This document shows positions 43,107-51,022 of a stretch of 64,000 nucleotides of DNA, one piece after another. The stretch covers positions 1-64,000 of the forward strand of contig CAIJMU010000056.1 of the NCBI GenBank assembly GCA_903821875.1. The letters run 5' to 3'. Both the position numbers and the translations under genes were made by a program. Numbering within the stretch: position 1 is the first letter of the stretch; each line of letters opens with the position of its first letter. This DNA is from an uncultured Spirochaetota bacterium. Lineage in GTDB: Bacteria; Spirochaetota; Spirochaetia; Treponematales; Rectinemataceae. The notes beneath the pieces are model-generated. The model had not been told where the DNA came from. It was given only the letters and a program-made list of their open reading frames with translations, and did no database searches.

Positions 43107-44279
43107 ATGATGAGAAAGCGCCTGCCACTGGCCCTCCTGCTGGCTTTTCCCTTGTCTGTGGGATTTTGGGCGCAGGAGACTCAGTCCCCTTCCATACTCT
43201 CCGCCCTCAATGCCGATGTCACAACGCTGTTCACCTCGATCGGCAGGGATGTTACCCCTCGCCTTTACCAGATGGCCATGTCCGGCAACGACCTGGTAGG
43301 CGAGGCACGCATCGGAGGCTTTACCAGGGTAACCCTGAGCGTAGCTGGCCTGTCCCTCACAACGATGGATGGCATTGCCCGCGTCCTGGGTTCAAGCGAC
43401 CCCGAGCTTTGGAAGTTTTCCCTCGTATCGCTGCCCAGCGCCATACAGGGAGGCCTTTCCTTCGCCGGGAGCATGGCCGCCGATGGCTTTAGCATGGCGA
43501 CCGGGGCTGCCTTCGGCCTTCCGAACCTGCGTTTCGGCATCGGTCTGCCCCTGCCCTTCGGATTGGAATTCCTTGGCAATGGCTTCTACCTTTCCCGATC
43601 GATTCTCGAGCAGGTCACCCAGACCGCCGGCCTCTCCCTGCCCGTCGACCTCGACGGCCTTGGCGTCGAACTCGAGATGCTGACAGCTGGAGGAATCCTC
43701 CGCAAGACCATTTTCTCAGAAGCCAGGGGGCTCCTCTGGCCCTCGGTATCAATCGGCGCCAGCTATACCTATTCGAAGTTCGATTTTGCGGTGGATAATT
43801 TTTCCCTCGGGGCCCTTGGCATGGATCCCTATCCCGTTTCCGGCCTGGGGACCTTGGAGCTCGACGGGAATCTTGGATTCCATACCGAGGTCCAGAGCTA
43901 TGGAGTGGTCTTCCATGTTTCCAAGACCCTCCTGTGGTTTATGACACCTTTCGCGAAAGCAGGCGCCTACTACCATGTGTCTGATTATCGATCCGCCTTC
44001 AACGTGACAGCGACCATCACGCCGACACCGACCGATCCTCCGGCAGTTCCGGCTCCTGATCCGATTACCCAGTCCCTCGACGCGCCCGTCATCCTCCACG
44101 AGGAAAACATCTCCCTCATCGCGTCGGCTGGCCTCGAGGTCAAGATCCTGCCAGTTACACTGACAGTCTGCGCCTCCCTCGATCTGGATCGCCCCGTCGT
44201 GGAGTTCACTGCGCCTGTGCTCAATGGCTTCAAGGTGAACGGACTCGGGGTAACGGCAGCGCTGAGGATACAGATTTAG
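43107..44279 (+). CDS. Outer-membrane protein, last gene of envelope operon
   Basis: A 390-residue exported protein (signal peptide ending SVGFWAQE). The mature part has amphipathic strand-like runs (SIGASYTYSKFDFAVDNF, GLEVKILPVTLTVCASLDL) and ends in VTAALRIQI, barrel-like. AGGAG lies upstream; ATGs at 43107 and 43110 are both possible. Together with the 39061 barrel protein it brackets the FecR protein and lipoprotein, suggesting a multi-protein envelope assembly. Confidence 0.68.
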   Translation: MMRKRLPLALLLAFPLSVGFWAQETQSPSILSALNADVTTLFTSIGRDVTPRLYQMAMSGNDLVGEARIGGFTRVTLSVAGLSLTTMDGIARVLGSSDPELWKFSLVSLPSAIQGGLSFAGSMAADGFSMATGAAFGLPNLRFGIGLPLPFGLEFLGNGFYLSRSILEQVTQTAGLSLPVDLDGLGVELEMLTAGGILRKTIFSEARGLLWPSVSIGASYTYSKFDFAVDNFSLGALGMDPYPVSGLGTLELDGNLGFHTEVQSYGVVFHVSKTLLWFMTPFAKAGAYYHVSDYRSAFNVTATITPTPTDPPAVPAPDPITQSLDAPVILHEENISLIASAGLEVKILPVTLTVCASLDLDRPVVEFTAPVLNGFKVNGLGVTAALRIQI

Positions 44280-44405
44280 GCAATTTGCTTAGGGTGTCGC
44301 CGGGGGTGGGCTGAGGGTGGCTTTCACCGGCAAGCTCTGCAGGCTCTGTGCCGCGATCGGAAAAGCCGGTAGACTGGCAGGAGCACGCTGCAGGGGGGTA
44401 GGGGT

Positions 44406-46331
44406 ACGACAGATACGGAACGAGCAAACCAGGAACTTCAGCTGGAAGTCATCGAGCGCCGGCGCATCGAGGCAGTCCTGCGGGAGAGTGAAGAAAAGTT
44501 CCGTATACTCCTTGAAGTATCACCGGATCCCATTTTTTCCTTCACGGCTGACGGACAGTATCAATACGTCAATCGGGCCTTTGCCGAGGGGGTGGGTAAG
44601 CCCCTCGATTCCATCATCGGGCACACCCATTGGGATGTCTTCCCCAGGGATGAGGCTGAAAAGCGCTGGAAATTCCTGAGTCGAGCCATCAGCACTGGAA
44701 CCGAGCAGGTAACCGAGGTGCGCGTCCCGCGACCCGATGGGGACACTTACTGGGTAACTACGGCAACCCCCATCAAGGACTCCAGCGGGGCAATCAGCCT
44801 CGTGGTCTGCTCGTCCAAGAACATCACCGCGCGCAAGCGCTCGGAAGAAGCCCTCAAGGAGAGCAACTTCCAGCTTGAGGCCACCTTGGCCCACGCCAGG
44901 GATCTGGCTGTCCAGGCGCAGGAGGCTACCCTCGCGAAAAGCCGCTTCCTCGCCAGCATGAGCCACGAGATCCGCACGCCGCTGAACGCGATTCTCGGAT
45001 TCTCTCAATTGATGGAAAAAGACCTCGATGCCTCTCCCCGGCAGAGGCGTCACCTGGAAACCATCAGGCGGAGCGGCGAACACCTCCTGGCACTGCTCAA
45101 CGATGTTCTGGAACTCTCCAAGGGCGAAGCTGGCCGCCAGGTGCTGGACCCGACCACCTTTGACCTGCAGGCGATGCTCGGCGATCTGACGACCATGTTC
45201 CGCAATACGGCGGACGCAAAGGGCCTGGCCCTCGAAGCCGAGGGCATCGAGCTCCTGCCACGCTTCATCTCTGCCGACGCCCTCAAGCTACGCCAGAGTC
45301 TGATCAACCTTCTCGGAAATGCGGTGAAATTCACCATGACTGGAGGGGTCAAGCTGCGCGTGTGGATCGAAGATGCCGAAGCGACGGAGCAGGAACCTAC
45401 AGGCCAGAAGCGCTTCGTAGCCGTCGTGGAAGATAGCGGTCCCGGAATCAGCGCCGAAGACGAGCTGCGCTTGTTCAGTCCCTTCGTTCAGGCCGAGACT
45501 GGCCGCCGCGTCAGTGGTGGTACCGGCCTGGGCTTGGCACTCAGTCGCCAGTTTGCACGGATGATGGGCGGAGATGTTTCTGTAGCCAGCGAGCCGGGCA
45601 AGGGAGCAGCCTTCCGCCTCGAGGTGCTCGTCGCCCCCGGCGTAGCACCGACGGCAGCGGCACACGAGCGCGAAGTGCTGCGGCTCGAAGAAAGCCAGCC
45701 TCCCTGCCAGGTCCTGGTCGCCGAGGATTCAGAGGCGAGTCGACTCTTTCTCGTCGAAATGCTGGAAATCGCAGGCTTCCAGGTGACCGCAGTCGACGAC
45801 GGCAGCAAGGCGGTCGCAGCCTGTGCCGCGCGGCTACCCGACCTCGTGCTCATCGATTGGCAAATGCCTGGGATGAACGGGGATGAAGCCATCATCCAGC
45901 TCCGTCAGATTCCCAAGGGAGACCAGGTCAAGATCATCATGCTCACCGCCCAGGCGACGGCGGAGATCCGCAGCCGTGCCTTGGCAGCAGGTGCCGACGA
46001 CTTCATGGCAAAGCCCTTCAGGCAGGGTGATCTGTTTGAAAAAATCAGGGTCCTGACCGATGTCCGCTACGTCTACTCGCAGCCGCTGCCAACGCAGGGT
46101 GCCCTTGCCAACCCGCCTGTACTGACCCGGCAGATGCTCGCACATCTGAGCCCGGAGCTCAAGGCAGGGCTTCATGAAGCGGCGATCCGTGCCCGCCAGG
46201 ATCAACTCCTGAAACTTTCATCCCAGGCTGCCCTTGTTGATCCGGAGGCAGGGGAGATTGTAAGATCCTTGGTGGTAGCCTACGACTACGACACGCTGAT
46301 CCGGCTCCTTGATCGACAAGCATCGCCATGA
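44406..46331 (+). CDS. Hybrid sensor histidine kinase (PAS-HisKA-HATPase-REC) with apparent ACG start
   Basis: A 641-residue cytoplasmic hybrid kinase. Order: short coiled coil, PAS (from EKFRILLEVSPDPIFSF, residues ~30-145), HisKA with phospho-His187 (SHEIRTPLNAI), HATPase (NLLGNAVKFT, DSGPGIS, GTGLGLALSRQF) and a receiver with phospho-Asp484 (LVLIDWQMPGMNG). The frame is open from 44373, with a TAG at 44370, and has no ATG, GTG or TTG before 44592, which is inside the PAS domain. Family sequence begins TDTERANQ, so the start is probably ACG at 44406, seven bases after AGGGGGG. It may be a rare start, a point mutation or a base error. It overlaps the next gene by four bases. Confidence 0.82.
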   Translation, partial: TTDTERANQELQLEVIERRRIEAVLRESEEKFRILLEVSPDPIFSFTADGQYQYVNRAFAEGVGKPLDSIIGHTHWDVFPRDEAEKRWKFLSRAISTGTEQVTEVRVPRPDGDTYWVTTATPIKDSSGAISLVVCSSKNITARKRSEEALKESNFQLEATLAHARDLAVQAQEATLAKSRFLASMSHEIRTPLNAILGFSQLMEKDLDASPRQRRHLETIRRSGEHLLALLNDVLELSKGEAGRQVLDPTTFDLQAMLGDLTTMFRNTADAKGLALEAEGIELLPRFISADALKLRQSLINLLGNAVKFTMTGGVKLRVWIEDAEATEQEPTGQKRFVAVVEDSGPGISAEDELRLFSPFVQAETGRRVSGGTGLGLALSRQFARMMGGDVSVASEPGKGAAFRLEVLVAPGVAPTAAAHEREVLRLEESQPPCQVLVAEDSEASRLFLVEMLEIAGFQVTAVDDGSKAVAACAARLPDLVLIDWQMPGMNGDEAIIQLRQIPKGDQVKIIMLTAQATAEIRSRALAAGADDFMAKPFRQGDLFEKIRVLTDVRYVYSQPLPTQGALANPPVLTRQMLAHLSPELKAGLHEAAIRARQDQLLKLSSQAALVDPEAGEIVRSLVVAYDYDTLIRLLDRQASP

Positions 46332-47500
46332 CAGATGATACCCTCCCCCTCCCTTCGCAGCGACTTCCCAGCATTCTCGTCGTGGACGATAGCGTCGCCA
46401 ACCTCGAACTGCTCTCCGGAATGCTTCGTCGCTGGGGTTTCGAGCCTCGTCCCGTGCCTAACGGCAGGCTGGCCATTCAAGCAGCCAGGGCTGAACCGCC
46501 AGACCTCATCCTCCTCGACGTCAGGATGCCGGAGATGGACGGATTCCAGGTCTGCGCACAGCTGAAAGGCGAAGAGACGCTGAAGGACATTCCGGTGATC
46601 TTCATCAGCGGGCTGACCGACACAGCCGACAAGGTGAAGGGCTTTGCGATGGGAGCCGTGGACTACGTGACCAAACCCTTCCAGGCCGAGGAGGTCGAAG
46701 CCCGGGTCCGTACCCACCTGACGCTTCGTTCCCTCCAAAGTGAACTTCGTGACCACAACGAGCGGCTGGAGGGCCTGGTCGCCCAGCGGACAAGGGACCT
46801 GGAAGCGGCCAATCAGAAGCTGGCAGACGCCAGCCATATCAAGGGCGAGTTTCTCGGGATGATCTCGCACGAACTCCGCACGCCTGCGAACGGCCTCCTG
46901 GGCATCGGCGCACTCCTCATCGACCTCTGTCCAGCTTCCGCGGAGCGCACGCTCTACAAGGAGGGGTTCCTGGACTCGAGCGCCCGCCTGCGCGACCTCA
47001 TAGAGAACGCGACGCTGATCATGGAACTTGACACAATTGTGCCCAAACCCGGCCCTGGAGTCCCCTTCGTGCAGGTCCTTTCCGAGATCGGGGACGCCCA
47101 TCCCGGGATCCGCATCCATGTCGATGGCGCAGCCGGGCTGGAATCGCAGCGCCTGCGTGGCGACCGGGCCTTGCTGAAGCGGGCACTGGAGTCGACAGTC
47201 CTTCTTGCCTCATCCTTTATCAGGGGCTTCGGCACCGTTCGGATGACAGCAGTGGCCGAAGCCCGGACGCTCCTGATCCGCGTGAAGCTGGACGCATTGG
47301 AGTTGTCTGCAGCCCAGGCCTTGGACTTCTTCAACATGGAATCCCAGGAGCGGATCAGGTCCTCTGCCGAATCGCTGGGCCTGGCCCCCATCGTCGCCCA
47401 CCGGATCATCACTGCGCTGGGCGGGGAACTGAAACTGATCAGCGAAGGCCAAGGGAATAACGGATACCTGGAAGCCATCCTTCCCCTGGGCTCCGGCTAG
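46328..47500 (+). CDS. Response regulator fused to a degenerate histidine kinase (REC-HisKA)
   Basis: A 390-residue protein. An N-terminal receiver has phospho-Asp64 (LILLDVRMPEMDG) and the conserved K of VTKPF. A coiled coil and a HisKA with H181 (MISHELRTPANGLLG) follow. The C-terminal ATPase region is shortened and lacks the N and G boxes; only a remnant of the ATP lid end remains (ESLGLAPIVAHRIITALGGELKL). So it should accept phosphate but hardly autophosphorylate. Starting inside the stop of the hybrid kinase, it likely serves as its partner in a phosphorelay. No DNA-binding output is present. Confidence 0.8.
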   Translation: MTDDTLPLPSQRLPSILVVDDSVANLELLSGMLRRWGFEPRPVPNGRLAIQAARAEPPDLILLDVRMPEMDGFQVCAQLKGEETLKDIPVIFISGLTDTADKVKGFAMGAVDYVTKPFQAEEVEARVRTHLTLRSLQSELRDHNERLEGLVAQRTRDLEAANQKLADASHIKGEFLGMISHELRTPANGLLGIGALLIDLCPASAERTLYKEGFLDSSARLRDLIENATLIMELDTIVPKPGPGVPFVQVLSEIGDAHPGIRIHVDGAAGLESQRLRGDRALLKRALESTVLLASSFIRGFGTVRMTAVAEARTLLIRVKLDALELSAAQALDFFNMESQERIRSSAESLGLAPIVAHRIITALGGELKLISEGQGNNGYLEAILPLGSG

Positions 47501-47536
47501 CGCCTCCCGCCCGATGGTTTCCGCTTATCCAGGCCC

Positions 47537-48565
47537 TCAATCCATGTCGAAGCGGCAGGACCCACGATCGATGTAGGGCATCCTGGTCTTGAGCACCTGG
47601 ATGGGGCCGCCCGGCTGCTGGAGCCGCGCCTCGAGGAGGCTCCAGGCCATGGAGACCATGAGCCGCTGATCTATCTGCATTGTGTCTATCTTTCGTATGA
47701 AGGGGACACGGTAGTCCAGGACATCGCCTCCGGTGGCGATGAGCGAGACGTCCCGGGGAACCTGCCTGCCCAGGCGGGACAGGGCCTCGAGGACGTAGGC
47801 CGCAAAATAGTCGTCGTGGACGGCGAAGGCCGTGGGTGGCGCGGGCTGCCTGTAGATCTCCCCGATCCTGAAGAGGAGGGAGTCGAAGTCGGGAAGGTTG
47901 ACTGCCACCCGATGGCCATCGGAGTACTCGAGGCCGCTTTCATCCATCGCCTTGCGGAAGCCGAAAAACCGGTCATTGACGAGGGTCGGATAGTTCGGCC
48001 TCGGATAGTCCGCGTAGCCGATCCTCCGGTGCCCGAGATTGACGAGGCGCATGGTCGCCTCGTAGGAGCCCTGTACCTCGTCGGCGAGGACCGAAAAGAA
48101 CCGCGCCTGGTATTCGCTGTTGTTGATGATAATGACGGGGATGCCGACGGCCTCGAGTTCAGCGAAGAGTTCCGGGTCGGCGTAGTGGATGGCAAAGACA
48201 GCCCCGATCCTGGCTCCGGTGATCTCCTTGAACACGGACTTGGGAGTAGCGGTCGGGGGAATGTGGAGGATGATGGGATAGTACCCCATCCTGATGACCT
48301 CCTCCTCGAGCCAGGTCGCGAAGGGCTGGGAAAAGTTCCAGAGGTAGGGAAAGTCCTCCCTCTGGAGGATGCTCACATACTTGAAGCGCCGGGTCAGCGA
48401 GGGGCGGCTGGGGACGATTTTCTTGTACCCGAGCTCAGTAGCCAGATTCCTGACACGCTCGGCCACCGGTGCTGAGATCTTTCCCTTGCCCGCCAGTATC
48501 ATCGATACCGCAGCTACCGAGACTCCCGCAGCCTGGGCAAGGTCCTTCAAGGTTGTGCGATCCAT
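47537..48565 (-). CDS. LacI family transcriptional regulator
   Basis: A 342-residue LacI/GalR repressor: the N-terminal helix-turn-helix (TTLKDLAQAAGVSVAAVSMIL, residues 4-24) with hinge, and a sugar-binding core (AVFAIHYADPELF, VIIINNSEYQARF, PPTAFAVHDDYFAAYVLEAL). It sits beside the first copy of a 118-base regulatory element containing GGTTAA-N9-TTAACC, and that element recurs just before the sugar importer operon. So it probably represses itself and the catabolic operon and responds to the imported compound or its metabolite. No ribosome site precedes the ATG, and the -10 hexamer is nine bases from it, which hints at a leaderless transcript. Confidence 0.87.
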   Translation of the reverse strand: MDRTTLKDLAQAAGVSVAAVSMILAGKGKISAPVAERVRNLATELGYKKIVPSRPSLTRRFKYVSILQREDFPYLWNFSQPFATWLEEEVIRMGYYPIILHIPPTATPKSVFKEITGARIGAVFAIHYADPELFAELEAVGIPVIIINNSEYQARFFSVLADEVQGSYEATMRLVNLGHRRIGYADYPRPNYPTLVNDRFFGFRKAMDESGLEYSDGHRVAVNLPDFDSLLFRIGEIYRQPAPPTAFAVHDDYFAAYVLEALSRLGRQVPRDVSLIATGGDVLDYRVPFIRKIDTMQIDQRLMVSMAWSLLEARLQQPGGPIQVLKTRMPYIDRGSCRFDMD

Positions 48566-48570
48566 GAAAT

Positions 48571-48688
48571 GAATACTATATGCTTTCCAGCACTACGTCC
48601 AAGTTATGGTGGTTAATTCGTGGACTTAACCTGGCAATTTTAGCCTTTTGTTAATCAGGATTCGTGACAGATTTTCTGCTGTGCCTAC
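48571..48688. promoter_or_regulatory. Regulatory region copy 1 with LacI-type dyad
   Basis: 118 bases that recur without gaps 2,299 bases downstream (50870-50987); my hand count gives 89 of 118 identities. The dyad GGTTAA-N9-TTAACC is at 48611-48631. Toward lacI (minus) there is TTGGAC (48602-48597), 16 bases, TATAGT (48580-48575). Toward PIG-L (plus) the -35 is degraded to GTGACA (48664-48669) and the -10 region is poor. Confidence 0.75.
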
Positions 48689-48765
48689 GCAAGCGGCGGT
48701 CGGCTCCTTGTAATGGCCTGCGGCCAGATAGGAGACAATGCTATGGTAGCAATGTGGAGGAAGCC

Positions 48766-49461
48766 ATGAACGCGCGGAAAGCCCTACCCGCAATAGTCAG
48801 CAGCCTCAAGCAGCTTGCCCGGGAATCCGGCTTGACCGCCTTCCTCAAGGCTGCCCTCAGGTGGATGTACTATGTCGCAGTCACCATGCCTGCCAATGCT
48901 GCCTGTCAGGTCAGAGCCGCCGACAAGCTCATGATTGTTGCCCATCCCGATGACGAGACCCTTTTTTTCTCCCGGGAATTGATGGCTTCTTCAGGTTGGC
49001 TGGTGCTCTGCTGCACGAACGGTAGCAGGGCTGGGCGAGCCAGGGGGTTCCGGCGTGCCGGTACGCTCCTCGGTTTCCGCACCCTCATCTGGAACTATGC
49101 CGACGGCAATGAGGTGGAGATGGACGCGGACAGACTCTCCCGGGCGATCAGAGGCATCCTCGAAAAGCAGGAATGGACAGTCGTGGCCACCCACAACCAG
49201 GCGGGGGAGTACGGGCACTTCCAGCATCGGCAACTGCACCGCCTCGTCGCCGGGCTCAGCGCGGGGAAGCAGCTTCTTGTGCCCGCCGACTCTGAGATGC
49301 TGGAGAGCGAGGCGAATAGAGTCTCCCCCGAAGCCCTCGCCCGGAAGCGGGAAGTCATCGCTGCCTGCTACGGCACCGAAGCGGATCGGCTGAGCCGGCT
49401 GGAGCGCTATGTCCAGTACGAAGCGACAGTCAGCGTCGCTTATCCTGCCCTTGGATCCTGA
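48766..49461 (+). CDS. PIG-L/LmbE family deacetylase
   Basis: A 231-residue zinc-dependent N-deacetylase. The zinc motif AHPDDE begins with His60, and a third ligand lies in HNQAGEYGHFQH. Family enzymes remove acetyl groups from N-acetylglucosaminyl lipids, mycothiol precursors and similar compounds. GGAGG five bases upstream supports 48766. An N-terminal ~45 residues are hydrophobic/basic (LKAALRWMYYVAVTM), so it may be weakly membrane-bound. It is convergent with a glycosyltransferase and overlaps it by 22 bases; the two may act on the same glycan, though they are on opposite strands. Confidence 0.83.
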   Translation: MNARKALPAIVSSLKQLARESGLTAFLKAALRWMYYVAVTMPANAACQVRAADKLMIVAHPDDETLFFSRELMASSGWLVLCCTNGSRAGRARGFRRAGTLLGFRTLIWNYADGNEVEMDADRLSRAIRGILEKQEWTVVATHNQAGEYGHFQHRQLHRLVAGLSAGKQLLVPADSEMLESEANRVSPEALARKREVIAACYGTEADRLSRLERYVQYEATVSVAYPALGS

Positions 49462-50675
49462 AGCGCCTTGATCCCGAGCCGGCTTTCCTCAAGGAAGGCC
49501 TCGAGCTTGCCCGCATAGACTTCCAGGCTATAGTCCCGCTCCACCATGGCGCGGGCAGCCTTCGCGATGCCGATGCGAAAATCCGCGTCGTCGACCAGTC
49601 TCAGGATGCAGGAGGCCAGCTGGGCCGAGTCACCGGCCTGGAAGACGAGTGCATTGACCCCGTCCACGAGGCACTCACCCTGTCCACCGGTGATGGTTCC
49701 GATGACGGGGAGCCCGCTGGCCATGGCCTCCAGGAAGGTCAGACCGAAGCCCTCCTTGACGATGGAAGGAAAGACGAAGATATCGTGGTCGCGGTACACG
49801 GCAGGGAGGGCATCGTGGGCTATGCGACCCGCCAGGTCCAGGCGATAGCCGCTCTTGTTGCAGGCGCGGAGCTGCTCAACGTAGTCCTCTGGCCCGCCCC
49901 CCACTATCCGGACCTCGATGCTGGCCGGACCCCGATCGGCAGCCACGAGTTCGGCCGCCTCGAGGAGGGTATGCACCCCCTTCGAGGCCAGCACCTGCCC
50001 CACGTAGAGGACGCGGACAGGCTTTCCCAGTGAACCTGGCTCCGCCTTGCAGGGGAAGTCCGAGAGGGGAATACCTTGGTGGATTACCCTGGACCCGCTT
50101 AGCGGAAGGCCCTCGGCAAGCATGTCTGTCTTGAGGGACTGGCTGATGCAGGAGGAGGCGCCCAGATCGAGGGCCTGGGTCGTATTGCTTCGGAAGAGGC
50201 TATGGTCCAGTAGAAAGCCGAGGAAGGAGCGGAGGCTACCAGGGGGATAGCGCTTGGGAATAAAGAAACTTGCGCTGTCATCGTTGAAAATAAAGGCAAC
50301 AGGATAGCCTGCTCGCTGGGCACAGAGCGCCGGACCTATGCCGAGCCTCCTCTGGCTCCAGACAAATACCAGCTCGGGTTCGAAATCCTTCAGGACTACC
50401 TTGGTAGTCCTCGAGTTCCTGCGATCGGCGATCTTGCTGGGCCAGCGACGAAGGAGGGGTTTTTGAGAGTCCTCCCCGAAGGCACGGTAGAGTTTCAGGC
50501 TGCGGCTTACCGGAACGGACGAATCTCCATCCTTTGAATTCGCAAGTCGAAAATCGGAAGTCAGGACACGGATCTCATGCTGCCGGGCCAGGATATCCAC
50601 AATCTGTTTGCAGAGGAGCTCGGCGCCTCCAAGATAATGAGGAGGGTAGAGGTTGGAAACGATCAATATCCTCAA
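49440..50675 (-). CDS. Glycosyltransferase family 4
   Basis: A 411-residue GT-B fold glycosyltransferase. N-terminal NLYPPHYLGGAELLCKQIVDIL is the typical acceptor-side start, and the C-terminal donor domain has VRVLYVGQVLASKGVHTLLEA and the E-x7-E region EGFGLTFLEAMASGLPVIGT. It should transfer a sugar from an NDP-sugar, probably in surface polysaccharide or glycolipid synthesis. A TTG at 50675 with GGAG seven bases upstream is the best start; the upstream frame extension to 50741 lacks family sequence. No membrane segment. It may be read from the minus-side promoter of regulatory copy 2. Confidence 0.83.
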   Translation of the reverse strand: MRILIVSNLYPPHYLGGAELLCKQIVDILARQHEIRVLTSDFRLANSKDGDSSVPVSRSLKLYRAFGEDSQKPLLRRWPSKIADRRNSRTTKVVLKDFEPELVFVWSQRRLGIGPALCAQRAGYPVAFIFNDDSASFFIPKRYPPGSLRSFLGFLLDHSLFRSNTTQALDLGASSCISQSLKTDMLAEGLPLSGSRVIHQGIPLSDFPCKAEPGSLGKPVRVLYVGQVLASKGVHTLLEAAELVAADRGPASIEVRIVGGGPEDYVEQLRACNKSGYRLDLAGRIAHDALPAVYRDHDIFVFPSIVKEGFGLTFLEAMASGLPVIGTITGGQGECLVDGVNALVFQAGDSAQLASCILRLVDDADFRIGIAKAARAMVERDYSLEVYAGKLEAFLEESRLGIKALQDPRAG

Positions 50676-50869
50676 GACTCCACTCCGTTTAGCCTTATCG
50701 AGTAGTATAGGTCCCCAAGGCACAAGCTCGGACACCACCATACTATAGTCTGGGCTCGGAATGACAAGCTCTCTACCCCCCTAGGGTAGCTATGGCCGAT
50801 GGCGCACAGAGCCCTGATCCGCGGGGCCTTGGCCTCCGGGGTCTTTCCCTGCCAAGGGGTATCCTCAGG

Positions 50870-50987
50870 GAATACTCTAGGCATTCCCGCATTGGATTCA
50901 AGTTAAGTCGGTTAACTATTGGATTTAACCTGCCAAGATTAGCAGTTTGTTAATTAGGTTCCTTGACAGATTTTCTGTGGGGCTTAC
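50870..50987. promoter_or_regulatory. Regulatory region copy 2 with LacI-type dyad and operon promoter
   Basis: Second copy of 48571-48688. GGTTAA-N9-TTAACC lies at 50910-50930. On the plus strand TTGACA (50963-50968), 16 bases, TACTCT (50985-50990) leads to the UroD/ABC operon, with the dyad upstream of -35. On the minus strand TTGAAT...TAGAGT faces the glycosyltransferase gene. The rest of the 50676-51022 gap has a CCTTGGC...GCCAAGG inverted repeat (50827-50857) and a CTACCC...GGGTAG hairpin near 50776. Confidence 0.75.
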
Positions 50988-51022
50988 TCTGTTGTACCAA
51001 GCCACGAATCGTGGAGAACGAG

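Noticed and set aside
44280-44405. Possible riboswitch or structured leader before the hybrid kinase
   Set aside because: An ACCGGC...GCCGGT hairpin is present, but the conserved parts of cobalamin, GEMM and other riboswitches are not recognisable.
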